NCBI GenBank assembly: GCA_035504095.1
Contig: DATJSN010000044.1
Span: forward strand, 1-16,548
Source: DATJSN01 sp035504095
GTDB taxonomy: Bacteria; Planctomycetota; Phycisphaerae; WQYP01
DNA length: 16,548 nucleotides
Reading direction: 5' to 3'
This document shows positions 6,932 to 14,574 of this stretch, piece after piece. Below the pieces are notes generated by a model. That model did not search any database, was not told where the DNA came from, and saw nothing but the letters and a program-made list of their open reading frames with translations. The stretch's first letter is position 1; every line of letters starts with the position of its first letter. A program made the position numbers and the translations under genes.

Positions 6932-7870
6932 ATGCTAAAACGTGCGAAAATCAGCATCATCGGAGCAGGCAATGTCGGCGCCACCGCGGCGCACTGGGCC
7001 GCGGCCAAGGAGCTCGGCGACGTGGTTCTTCTGGACATTCCCCAGGTAGACGGCCTTCCGCAGGGCAAAGCCCTGGACCTTGCCCAGGCAGCGCCCATCG
7101 AAGATTACGATTCGCGAATCATCGGAACAACAGATTACGCGCCTACCGCCAACAGCGACGTGGTGATTATCACCGCCGGGCTGGCACGCACGCCAGGCAT
7201 GAGCCGCGATGACCTGTTGATTAAAAACACCCAGATTGTCAAAGACGTCACCATGCAGGTTGCAAAAACTTCGCCGCACGCGGTGTTGATTGTGGTTTCC
7301 AATCCATTGGATGCGATGGTGTATGTGGCACACAAAGTCAGCGGCTTTCCCCATAAACGCGTGGTGGGCATGGCGGGCGTGCTGGACACGGGGCGCTATC
7401 GTTGCTTTATCGCCGCGGAACTGGATGTAAGCGTGGAAGACGTTCAGGCACTTTTACTGGGCGGGCACGGCGACGACATGGTTCCGCTGCCGCGCTATAC
7501 CAGTGTCGGCGGCATTCCGCTGCCGGAACTATTGCCGGAGGAAAAAATCGAAGAGATCGTCAAACGCACGCGCGGCGGCGGCGCAGAAATCGTCAACCTG
7601 CTCAAGAAAGGTTCGGCCTATTACGCGCCTTCGGCCGCGGCGGTGCAGATGGCCGAGGCCATCATTCGCGATAAAAAACGCGTTTTGCCCTGCGCCGCGT
7701 ATTGCGATAAGGAATACGGCGTCGGCGGATACTTCGTGGGCGTGCCGGTAAAGCTGGGCGCCGCGGGCGTCGAAGAGATTATTGAGGCCAGGCTCACCAT
7801 GGAGGAAAAACAGCTCTTCAATGCGTCTGTGGAACACGTCAAACAACTCGTTGCACAGGTAAACATTTGA
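6932..7870 (+). CDS. mdh: Malate dehydrogenase (NAD-dependent, LDH-like type)
   Basis: It interconverts malate and oxaloacetate with NAD+/NADH in the TCA cycle, in the cytoplasm. The 312-residue length is that of the lactate-dehydrogenase-like MDH group. The nucleotide-binding motif GAGNVG is at 11-16, and D35 at the end of the second beta strand favours NAD over NADP. The mobile loop is RTPGMSRDDL. It has substrate-binding R86 and R92; M90 in this loop is usual for malate specificity, where LDHs have Gln. R155 and the catalytic H179 in GGHGDD complete the active site. AAAGG at 6921-6925 is a weak ribosome binding site 6 nt from the ATG. The PEGA lipoprotein gene begins 60 nt downstream on the same strand. 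Confidence 0.97.
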   Translation: MLKRAKISIIGAGNVGATAAHWAAAKELGDVVLLDIPQVDGLPQGKALDLAQAAPIEDYDSRIIGTTDYAPTANSDVVIITAGLARTPGMSRDDLLIKNTQIVKDVTMQVAKTSPHAVLIVVSNPLDAMVYVAHKVSGFPHKRVVGMAGVLDTGRYRCFIAAELDVSVEDVQALLLGGHGDDMVPLPRYTSVGGIPLPELLPEEKIEEIVKRTRGGGAEIVNLLKKGSAYYAPSAAAVQMAEAIIRDKKRVLPCAAYCDKEYGVGGYFVGVPVKLGAAGVEEIIEARLTMEEKQLFNASVEHVKQLVAQVNI

Positions 7871-7930
7871 GTGTGGCTGTGCGGCGCCTGATTTTAGAAT
7901 TTCGGTCAATGATGAAAAAGGCAATGACGC

Positions 7931-8392
7931 GTGCAAATACGAGGTAAAATCAAAACGACGATGGCTCTGTTGGCTTGCGCCGCGCTTCTTTCCGCCGGCG
8001 GCTGCATCGAGCGAACCATCACGCTCGTGACCGAGCCACCGGGCTGTGTGGTCTACCTCAACGACGTGGAGCAGGGCCGCACGCCGTGCACGGTTCCCTT
8101 CCAATGGTACGGCGATTACGACGTAAGAATCCGCGGCGAACAAAACACCGGCACGCCGGAGAACCCCCAGACAACTTACTATTACCTGCACACCCATCGC
8201 GTGGCCGAAACGCCCTGGTATCAGTTCATTCCCATCGACTTTTTCGTGGACATCCTGCCGTTTCAGGCTCGTGACGATAAAACCTGGGCTTTTATCGTTC
8301 CGCCGGTGCCCGATCAAAGTCCTGAACAATTGATTCAAAACGCCAAAGAACTCAAAAGCCAACTCCAGAGCGCGCCACAAACACAGCCATAA
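7931..8392 (+). CDS. PEGA-domain lipoprotein
   Basis: The GTG at 7931 is taken as start. It gives a basic n-region (MQIRGKIKTT) before the hydrophobic stretch, and AAAAAGG lies 9 nt upstream. The later ATG at 7961 has no close ribosome binding site. The product has 153 residues. The signal peptide ends SAGGC, with Cys25 as the likely lipidated residue. Residues about 30-68 (TLVTEPPGCVVYLND, then a GRTPCTV segment) are a PEGA-type surface beta domain. The C-terminal third is Gln/Pro-rich and lacks a known motif. PEGA domains occur on exported, often cell-wall-associated proteins; the role of this protein is unknown. It follows mdh by 60 nt and may share its transcript. Confidence 0.78.
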   Translation: MQIRGKIKTTMALLACAALLSAGGCIERTITLVTEPPGCVVYLNDVEQGRTPCTVPFQWYGDYDVRIRGEQNTGTPENPQTTYYYLHTHRVAETPWYQFIPIDFFVDILPFQARDDKTWAFIVPPVPDQSPEQLIQNAKELKSQLQSAPQTQP

Positions 8393-8420
8393 AAATCTAT
8401 GTTTGTAGCCCGTGGACTGT

Positions 8421-8465
8421 CACCGGATATTTTTTATCTGTGTAATCAGTGTAATCTCTGGTTAA
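8421..8465 (-). repeat. 9-nt-period repeat, copy D, overlapping a stop codon
   Basis: On the minus strand, units ACCAGAGAT and TACACTGAT are followed by TACACAGAT (8436-8462 in all), the same GAT-ending type as copy B. The upstream part (CACCGGATATTTTTTATC) may be the remains of the opposite palindromic arm. The terminal GGTTAA supplies the stop codon of the metallophosphoesterase gene (8462-8464). Confidence 0.65.
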
Positions 8466-9256
8466 TTCCCAGCGGACGCCGGCGCCGTTGCCGCGGAATG
8501 TTCTGCGGAGAAAACTTCCTCGCCACTGCGCCGCAGCGTCAACATCATCGCGTGCGGCGGACAGAACATGCGCAGGCGCAACCCCGCCTTGCCGATGCCC
8601 CGGTTAATCACCAGCCACGTCGATCCGATGCGGTGAATCCCCGTGCACATGTGCGGCGGCAATGAATCCAGCCTGAGCAGCGGCCGGCCCGCCGGCAGGC
8701 AAATCTGCCCGCCATGGGTATGGCCCGCGAGGCATACATCCACGCCTGCCGCGGCGGCGGCGTAAATCAGATCGGGATAATGCAAAAGCATGAGCTTAAA
8801 ATCCGCAGGACGGACTTTTTGCATCGCGGCGGGGATGTCGGTGTCGATCCGGCGATGCTGCGCCAGGCCGATGATCGCCAGCCGCCGGTCGGCTCGCTCC
8901 AGGATCACCGACTGATTAACCAGGTAAACCGGACCGGCCTTCTGCAGTTCCTCCCCCAAACCCAGCGCGTCATGATTGCCCAGGATAAAAAAACATCCCA
9001 GCGGGGGATGCAGCACTTCCAACAATTTAAGTACGTTCGGCAGCGATTGTTTCCAGCGCCAACCGCGATGGCTCAGGTCGCCGGTAATGACCGCCATATC
9101 GGGCTCCAGCGCCGCCAGCCGCCGCCGCCAGTTCTGCAGCCGGTGGGTCCAGCGCGTGATGTGCAGGTCGGAAAGATGAAGGATGCTCAATCCGTCAAAC
9201 GCCGGCGGAAGCGCCGGCGTTGGCAGTTCTACGTGATCGACTTTTAACCGTTGCAT
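8462..9256 (-). CDS. Calcineurin-like metallophosphoesterase (YkuE/YaeI-like)
   Basis: This is a binuclear metal phosphoesterase of 264 residues. The family's metal ligands are all present: D30 and H32 (SDLH), D60 (GDLSHRG), N94 and H95 (GNHD), H159 (LLHYPD), and H179 and H181 (GHTHGGQ). The GHTHGGQ form is typical of the YkuE/YaeI branch, whose members act on lipid-A precursors or other membrane phosphoesters. Unlike many of them, no signal peptide or membrane helix is visible, so a cytoplasmic or peripheral location is inferred. Substrate is unproven. The ribosome binding site is weak. The stop codon lies inside a dispersed repeat, so the original C-terminus may have been altered. It is 96 nt downstream of the two-helix membrane protein gene on the same strand. 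Confidence 0.92.
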   Translation of the reverse strand: MQRLKVDHVELPTPALPPAFDGLSILHLSDLHITRWTHRLQNWRRRLAALEPDMAVITGDLSHRGWRWKQSLPNVLKLLEVLHPPLGCFFILGNHDALGLGEELQKAGPVYLVNQSVILERADRRLAIIGLAQHRRIDTDIPAAMQKVRPADFKLMLLHYPDLIYAAAAAGVDVCLAGHTHGGQICLPAGRPLLRLDSLPPHMCTGIHRIGSTWLVINRGIGKAGLRLRMFCPPHAMMLTLRRSGEEVFSAEHSAATAPASAGN

Positions 9257-9352
9257 TTTTGGTTCGCCCGGGAATATATCCAGACCCGGAACATTTTAGG
9301 CGCGCCGGCAGCGAACGTCACGGGGGAGATTTTGCCTTCACGCCGTCGCGCG

Positions 9353-9598
9353 TTATTGGCGAAGCGCCGGCCTCGGACCGACAATAAAGTAAAGAATCGA
9401 CCCGATAAAGGGTAATAGCAGAATCAATATCAACCAGAGAATTTTAGCGCCCGGCGAAGCCGCGCTGGTCAGAAGGGAAATGATGGCCCATATCCACAGA
9501 ATCACGACGATAAGGCCGAAAATATCGCCGTAAGGGGAATAAAAGAAACCATCGCGCCCGTTGTCCCATACGATGTAAAAGGCTTGAATCATATTCAT
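9353..9598 (-). CDS. Small two-helix membrane protein, PLDc_N-like
   Basis: The start at 9598 is fixed by a strong AGGAGG (9606-9611 on the complement) 7 nt upstream; the in-frame ATG at 9619 precedes this site and is rejected. The product has 81 residues. Two hydrophobic helices lie at about 26-44 and 52-73. The second shows the pattern of the phospholipase D N-terminal (PLDc_N) domain: Lys, Trp, then LLPFIGSILYFIVGP. Such domains occur alone in many short membrane proteins with no known function. It could be cotranscribed with the downstream phosphoesterase. Confidence 0.75.
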   Translation of the reverse strand: MNMIQAFYIVWDNGRDGFFYSPYGDIFGLIVVILWIWAIISLLTSAASPGAKILWLILILLLPFIGSILYFIVGPRPALRQ

Positions 9599-9874
9599 GA
9601 CAAAACCTCCTGAAAACATCTTAGGTAATTCTAGGGCCGGGATATAAAGATTTCTCTTTTATAATTCGTTTAGAAATGCCCTGAATGTTGGGTGGTTTCG
9701 CATTTTCTCCAAGTCGCGTTCTGCCTCAATTGTTGAATGATCGGCAGGCATTTTGTTGCTTTTCCAACGGCTCGAATTACAATAACCGCTCTGCACCACT
9801 TTCAGCATGGATCGTCAAAACAACTCAGGGATACGGGTTGGTTTTTGCCTGCCTCTGCAACCGTCGGAGGAAAA

Positions 9875-10153
9875 ATGGAATCAGACCTTGCCAGTGAACT
9901 GGAACGCTTAAGCAAACTCCACAACGAGGGCTCCTTAAGCGACGATGAATTCGAATTGGCCAAACACAAACTCCTGGATCAGGCGCTCCTGGGCGACGAG
10001 TTAAAACAGCGCGATCCGTACGGCGGGGTCATTCGCAGTTACGTGGCATTTCGAATTGCGCTCATGATACTTGGGGTCATCATATTTATAATTGCTCTTG
10101 TGCTGGTGCGGTCTCATCTCCAGTCCCTCCTGAATTTCAATTTTTCTAATTAG
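9875..10153 (+). CDS. SHOCT-domain membrane protein
   Basis: The start at 9875 follows GGAGG (9866-9870), though the 4-nt spacing is short; the upstream part of the frame to 9737 looks noncoding. The product has 92 residues. Residues about 6-34 (ELERLSKLHNEGSLSDDEF and following) match the SHOCT domain, a short oligomerisation or interaction module usually at protein termini. Residues about 53-73 form one hydrophobic helix (IALMILGVIIFIIALVLV). The function is unknown. It ends 79 nt from the gyrB stop and converges with it. Confidence 0.78.
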   Translation: MESDLASELERLSKLHNEGSLSDDEFELAKHKLLDQALLGDELKQRDPYGGVIRSYVAFRIALMILGVIIFIIALVLVRSHLQSLLNFNFSN

Positions 10154-10190
10154 CTATAACGACGAAAACCTCTTGTTGACGATTGCTGGA

Positions 10191-10220
10191 TTTTTGTGCC
10201 GTTTGTGCTTTTCGTGGTTA
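10191..10220 (-). repeat. 9-nt-period repeat, copy E
   Basis: On the minus strand TA is followed by ACCACGAAA, AGCACAAAC and GGCACAAAA. It occupies the 79-nt gap between the converging SHOCT and gyrB genes and has the same unit type as copy C. No intrinsic terminator for gyrB is recognisable in this gap. Confidence 0.6.
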
Positions 10221-10232
10221 CTGAAAGCTGAA

Positions 10233-12791
10233 TCACACGTCCAGATTCTTCACATCCAGTGCGTGAAGCTCGATGTAGTTTCGCCGGCGTTCGACGTCTT
10301 CGCCCATGAGCGTGCTGAACATCGCTTCCGCGCTGCTCGCACCCTCCAGCGTGACCCGCAAAAGCGTCCGGCGCGCCGGGTCCATCGTCGTGGCCCAAAG
10401 TTCTTCGGCATTCATTTCGCCCAGGCCCTTGAAGCGTTTGACTTCGATGCCATGCTTGGCGATTTCATGAATGGTCGAAACAATGTCGCTGAGTCCCGCG
10501 ATGTCCCGTTTAAAATCCTCGCCATTTTCAATCAGATAGCGCGTCAGTTTGCGTTCGCCGCTGTCCAGCTCTTCGATTTTGAGGGACCAATCTTCGATGG
10601 GCAGACCAAAGCCTTTGAGTTTTTCAAATAGTTTCTCCAGCTCGCGGTTTTCCAGCAGCTCTTCATTTTTCTCCAGGCGTTTCTGGGCTTTTTTGCGGGC
10701 CTCGGCGGCTTCCGCGGCCTCCGCCCGGGTTTTGGCGTCAGGATGCCCGTTGCCGCCTGATGCATCCGCCAGATCGACCGTTCGCGCCGCGGCCTCCAGT
10801 TCGTCGACCTTGTTTTTCTCGCAGTAATCTTCGTAACTTTCCGCGTCAAAAAAGAACGTCTCTTTGGAATCCAGTATCACGCGATAGTGCGGCAGCGTCT
10901 CATGCTCGCTGCGCAAATCCAGAAGGCTGGAAAATTGCAGGCCGCGCCGCTCGGCCACGGCGGCGAGGTCCTGAACCTGCTCCAGAAGCTGGATGATTTT
11001 TTTCAGATCCGCCCCGCGATAGCGGGTCTTTTCGCCTCCCTTTTTATCCCGGATCACCAGACTAGTGCCGTCAACGCCGAGGTCCAGCAGGGTTCGACGC
11101 ATGGCCGCCTCGTTACGCACGTATTCGACGTGCTTTTTCCGCGTCACCTGATACAGCGGCGGCTGGGCAATGTAGACGCGCCCGTCGCGGATCAACTGGG
11201 TCATCTGGCGGAAGAAAAAGGTTAATAGAAGCGTGCGAATGTGCGAACCGTCCACGTCGGCGTCAGTCATGATGACCAGTTTGCCGTAGCGCAGTTTGGA
11301 CATGTCCAGGTCGGCGGCGCCGATACCGCACGAAAGCGCCTGCACGATGGTGCGGATTTCCTCGTGGCCAAGCATTTTATCCACGCGGGCCTTTTCGACA
11401 TTCAGGATTTTTCCCTTAATCGGCAGAATGGCCTGAAAAACCCGGTCGCGGCCCGCCTTGGCCGTTCCGCCTGCCGACTGGCCTTCGACGATGTAAAGCT
11501 CCGTCGATTCCATGTCGCGGCTGGAACAGTCGGAAAGTTTTCCCGGCAGGCCGCCGCTGTTGAGCGCCCCTTTGCGTGTCAGTTCGCGGGCCTTGCGCGC
11601 CGCTTCGCGCGCCTGGCGGGCCAGAATGCCCTTTTGAATGATTCGCTTGGCGTCGCCGGGATGTTCTTCCAGCCAGTTACCCAGCGCCTCATTCACGGCG
11701 CTGGAAACAAAGCCGTCCACTTCACCGTTGCCCAGCTTGTCCTTGGTCTGGCCCTCAAACTGCGGGTTCGGAACCTTCACGGAAATAACCGCGGAAAGCC
11801 CTTCGCGCAGATCGTCGCCGTTGGGCAATTCCTTTTCGTCCTTCACGATATTGTTGCTCTTGGCGTAAAAATTAAGCGTGCGCGTCAGTCCTGTTTTAAA
11901 ACCGGATAAATGTGTGCCTCCGCCGGGTGTATTGATGTTGTTGGCGAAGCTGAATAAATTTTCGGCGTAGCCGTCGTTGTACTGTATGGCCACCTGGATG
12001 GAGAGCGGATTTTCCTTTCCCGGCTCTTCCTTTTCCAGATAAATCACTTGTGAATGCACGACGTCCTTGCCTTCGTTGAGCTGCTTGACGAATTGAATGA
12101 TCCCCTTGGAATATTTGAATTCGTCTTTTTTGTTGGTGCGTTCATCGACCAGATAAAACGCCAACCCTTCATTCAGATACGCCAGCTCGCGGCAGCGCGC
12201 CACGATGCGTTCATAATCAAACGTGACATCGGGAAAAATCTGCGGATCGGGCCGGAACGTAACCTTGGTGCCGGTTTTCTGACGTTTGCCGATGGTTTTA
12301 AGTTCCGTCGTTTTTTTGCCGCGTTCAAAGCTCATGGTAAAAACTTTGCCGTCGCGGCACACTTCCACGTCCATCCACTCGGAAAGAGCGTTGACGACCG
12401 AGGCGCCCACGCCGTGCAAACCGCCGGATACTTTGTATCCGCCGCCGCCGAACTTTCCGCCGGCGTGCAAATCGCACATCACCACTTCGAGGGTCGATTT
12501 TTTTTCCGTAGGATGCATGCCCACGGGAATGCCGCGCCCATCATCGATAACGCTGACAGAGCCGTCCGCGTGTATGGTCACCCAGATGTTGTCGCAGTGG
12601 CCGGCCATGGCCTCGTCGACGGAGTTGTTAACGATTTCCCAAACGAGATGATGGAGCCCGCGCGTGGTCGTGTCGCCGATGTACATGCCCGGGCGTTTGC
12701 GCACCGGGTCCAGGCCTTTGAGCGCCTGAATCGCGGATTCGTCATATTTAGCGGTTACGGTTGCTGTCGCTGTCGGCTGGTCCTTAGCCAT
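10233..12791 (-). CDS. gyrB: DNA gyrase subunit B
   Basis: This is the ATPase and TOPRIM subunit of DNA gyrase, which with GyrA introduces negative supercoils. The start at 12791 is used because AGGAG (12797-12801 on the complement) sits 5 nt upstream; an in-frame ATG 10 codons earlier has no site. The product has 852 residues. The GHKL ATPase has E52 and N56 in EIVNNSVDEA, DDGRGIP at 83-89 and GGLHGVGAS at 123-131. The TOPRIM domain has catalytic E436 in VEGQSAGG and the DAD pair D510/D512 in MTDADVDGSH. The C-terminal RFKGLGEMN at 787-794 is conserved. Q438 replaces the common Asp of EGDSAGG. A long insertion at about 555-780, including a charged coiled-coil-like part (685-725), gives it the long E. 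coli-like form. Confidence 0.98.
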   Translation of the reverse strand: MAKDQPTATATVTAKYDESAIQALKGLDPVRKRPGMYIGDTTTRGLHHLVWEIVNNSVDEAMAGHCDNIWVTIHADGSVSVIDDGRGIPVGMHPTEKKSTLEVVMCDLHAGGKFGGGGYKVSGGLHGVGASVVNALSEWMDVEVCRDGKVFTMSFERGKKTTELKTIGKRQKTGTKVTFRPDPQIFPDVTFDYERIVARCRELAYLNEGLAFYLVDERTNKKDEFKYSKGIIQFVKQLNEGKDVVHSQVIYLEKEEPGKENPLSIQVAIQYNDGYAENLFSFANNINTPGGGTHLSGFKTGLTRTLNFYAKSNNIVKDEKELPNGDDLREGLSAVISVKVPNPQFEGQTKDKLGNGEVDGFVSSAVNEALGNWLEEHPGDAKRIIQKGILARQAREAARKARELTRKGALNSGGLPGKLSDCSSRDMESTELYIVEGQSAGGTAKAGRDRVFQAILPIKGKILNVEKARVDKMLGHEEIRTIVQALSCGIGAADLDMSKLRYGKLVIMTDADVDGSHIRTLLLTFFFRQMTQLIRDGRVYIAQPPLYQVTRKKHVEYVRNEAAMRRTLLDLGVDGTSLVIRDKKGGEKTRYRGADLKKIIQLLEQVQDLAAVAERRGLQFSSLLDLRSEHETLPHYRVILDSKETFFFDAESYEDYCEKNKVDELEAAARTVDLADASGGNGHPDAKTRAEAAEAAEARKKAQKRLEKNEELLENRELEKLFEKLKGFGLPIEDWSLKIEELDSGERKLTRYLIENGEDFKRDIAGLSDIVSTIHEIAKHGIEVKRFKGLGEMNAEELWATTMDPARRTLLRVTLEGASSAEAMFSTLMGEDVERRRNYIELHALDVKNLDV

Positions 12792-12905
12792 GAGCACTCC
12801 TGTAAGGTTTGTGTCCCGCAATATGTCGGGCGGCGTCCTTGCTCAAGATCCTCTAAAATTTTCTCCGGGAATAGCGCCTTTTCACGCTTGATTTTCCAGA
12901 AGAAA

Positions 12906-12934
12906 ATTATACTTGAAAATCGCCATACCCACAA
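12906..12934 (-). promoter_or_regulatory. Candidate gyrB promoter
   Basis: On the minus strand a perfect TATAAT (12911-12906) has TTGTGG 17 nt upstream (12934-12929). The -35 box matches only in its TTG. Transcription would start near 12899, giving a gyrB leader of about 108 nt. It lies just downstream, on this strand, of the hairpin at 12951-12979. Confidence 0.45.
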
Positions 12935-12950
12935 CCCGCAGCCATCGCTA

Positions 12951-12979
12951 AAAACCCTTAAAAATAAGGGGTTTTTTAT
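12951..12979. terminator. Terminator-like hairpin between gyrB and the SGNH gene
   Basis: AAAACCCTTA and TAAGGGGTTTT pair around an AAAA loop with one bulged base. The hairpin is followed on the plus strand by TTTTTTATTG and on the minus strand by a shorter T run. It looks like a bidirectional intrinsic terminator, yet no gene ends here on either strand. On the minus strand it would insulate the gyrB promoter from upstream transcription. The rest of 12792-13173 (not counting the promoter) is AT-rich, with a small CGGTT/AACCG hairpin at 13017-13029 and no gene that I can support. Confidence 0.5.
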
Positions 12980-13173
12980 TGTTTTTTCGGCTGCTCCCGA
13001 TTAAAAATTTGGCGTTCGGTTTTTAACCGTTATTTAACAAAGTTTTTTTGTTTTTTCGTCCGCCTGGACTGGTTCCTTCCGCGGCCGGCGGCTAAGATAA
13101 TTCGTCTGGTGTGGTCCCTCTGACAATTCAAAAGCGGGGCACAGGCGCCTGGGAACTGAGGAACGAAACGTGT

Positions 13174-13848
13174 ATGCGCATCGTACTTTACGGCGATTCA
13201 ATGACGGAATACCTGCACGCTCCGCCGCGTGTTCTGACCGAACACCTGCAGCGGCACGATCCGGGGCGTTCCTTTGAAGCATTGAATTATGGCGTCGGCG
13301 CGACGCGTGCGGAACTGGTATTGTATCGGATGCTCTTTGAATATTGGCATGGCCGCCAGAAAATGTTGCCCTTAAGCGTGCTGCAGCCGGATGTAATCGT
13401 GCTTGAATCGTGCGCCGGAAACAATGGAATGGATCGCGAGGACGGATTGAAAGATTTCACCAACATCTGGGATCAGATCATCACCGCCTGCCGTACGCAT
13501 GCCCCGGCAGCGCGGATTATTACGCACCTGAGCATTGCCTCTTCACCGCGCGTTCCGGAAGAAAATGCCAACCGTCTGTTCTTCCGGGCCGGCCCGGAAA
13601 TTTTCGCCTATCGCCATCACTGGAGAACCGTTTATCAGGACGTTTTTGCCGGATGGGCAACGCGAAACGGCCTGGAATTTGTCGATGTGCGCTCGCGCGT
13701 CGTGGAAATGGAAAAAACGGGGACGCCACGGCAGAACTGGATCGCCGCGGATGGCGTACATCCTAATGCGGCGGGTGTGGATTTAATCAGTTCGATGCTC
13801 TCTTCGGCGATCGCGCCCGGGCGCCAGCAGGAAGGTTCAGGGGTATGA
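13174..13848 (+). CDS. SGNH/GDSL-family hydrolase
   Basis: The ATG at 13174 is preferred because the protein then opens with the first SGNH strand (MRIVLYGDSMTE), with GAGG 12 nt upstream. The frame extends to 13111 but that part looks noncoding. The product has 224 residues and no signal peptide. The block I nucleophile is S9 in GDS. The oxyanion Gly lies in NYGVGATRAE (40-42). Block III is degenerate, AGNNG at 81-85 instead of GxND. Block V has D193 and H196 in DGVHPN. The family hydrolyses esters (lipases, acetylesterases, carbohydrate esterases); substrate is unknown. Its TGA overlaps the ATG of the next gene (ATGA), so the two are translationally coupled. Confidence 0.87.
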   Translation: MRIVLYGDSMTEYLHAPPRVLTEHLQRHDPGRSFEALNYGVGATRAELVLYRMLFEYWHGRQKMLPLSVLQPDVIVLESCAGNNGMDREDGLKDFTNIWDQIITACRTHAPAARIITHLSIASSPRVPEENANRLFFRAGPEIFAYRHHWRTVYQDVFAGWATRNGLEFVDVRSRVVEMEKTGTPRQNWIAADGVHPNAAGVDLISSMLSSAIAPGRQQEGSGV

Positions 13849-14453
13849 GCACTAATGTAACAACCCCTTCAGCGGCGCCGGCGGTTAAACACCATCGAAA
13901 CGGTATTTTGCTGCTCATCGCCGCCGAAAGGCTGCTCAAGGCCGCGGCCTTTATCATCACCGGCATCGCGCTGTTAAAGTTCGTGCATGTGGATCTGATT
14001 TTACTGGCGCAAAGCTATATCGATAAATTTCACCTCGACCCGCGAAGCCAGGGTGTGGAGTGGGTCTTGCGCAATGTGGCGCACATTCAACCATCGCAGA
14101 TCAGGCTCGCGGCGCTGGGGGTGTTTTGTTATTCCGGCCTGTTTATCATTGAAGGCGTCGGATTGTATTATCAAAAAATCTGGGCAGAATGGCTGATTCT
14201 TTTTGAAGTGGCACTGTTTTGCCCTCTGGAATTTCTGGAAATTCAGAAACATCCCGCCATGTGGCACATACTGATCTTCATTGTAAACGTGCTGATTGTT
14301 TTTTATCTGCTGTTCTTGCGCATCTGGGCGCTGCAAATGAAACCAAGGGTCCGCAGGATAAAACCCCCTAAACCAAAGCCGCCTGAACCCAAAAAAGAAG
14401 AGGAGCCGCCCGATCCCACATTGTTAATCTTAAGGCGACGACTCGGAATATAG
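13845..14453 (+). CDS. DUF2127-like integral membrane protein
   Basis: The start overlaps the stop of the SGNH hydrolase gene by 4 nt. The product has 202 residues. Four hydrophobic segments are visible at about 20-47, 85-108, 113-130 and 139-163. The opening pattern (a basic residue, then helix 1 with AERLLKAAAFIITGIALL, then FVHVDL) resembles DUF2127 membrane proteins of unknown function. The C-terminal tail from about 167 is cytoplasmic in type: basic, then Pro/Lys/Glu-rich (KPPKPKPPEPKKEEEPP). The coupling to an SGNH hydrolase suggests a shared envelope role, which is inference. The family call is moderate; the membrane topology is firmer. Confidence 0.7.
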   Translation: MSTNVTTPSAAPAVKHHRNGILLLIAAERLLKAAAFIITGIALLKFVHVDLILLAQSYIDKFHLDPRSQGVEWVLRNVAHIQPSQIRLAALGVFCYSGLFIIEGVGLYYQKIWAEWLILFEVALFCPLEFLEIQKHPAMWHILIFIVNVLIVFYLLFLRIWALQMKPRVRRIKPPKPKPPEPKKEEEPPDPTLLILRRRLGI

Positions 14454-14461
14454 CTTTGGGG

Positions 14462-14500
14462 GAAAATAAAATGGCCCCGGCACCAAAGGCCAGGGCCATT
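14462..14500 (-). terminator. Intrinsic terminator of rpsD
   Basis: AATGGCCC then GGC (14470-14481) pairs with GCC then GGGCCATT (14489-14500), with one C/A mismatch and a 7-nt loop. On the minus strand the stem is followed by TTTATTTT. It lies 75 nt beyond the rpsD stop and also separates it from the converging plus-strand operon. Confidence 0.8.
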
Positions 14501-14574
14501 CAACCGATCACAAAATTCCCTGTTGTCTGAATACTGAAAAACGGAATCTAAAAGTTTGTCTCTTCGCCGCTCGA

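Noticed and set aside
7529..8380. A 283-codon minus-strand frame opposite mdh and the PEGA gene
   Set aside because: It spans two clear plus-strand genes and the gap between them, as shadow frames do; no domain is visible.
12054..13004. A 316-codon open frame on the plus strand opposite the 5' part of gyrB
   Set aside because: It lies antisense to a certain gyrB, lacks a ribosome binding site, and its composition is that of a GC-rich shadow frame.
14462..14500. Terminator of the plus-strand SGNH/DUF2127-like operon
   Set aside because: On the plus strand no T run follows the hairpin; the T run lies on the rpsD side, so it is assigned to rpsD, though it might also slow the converging transcript.
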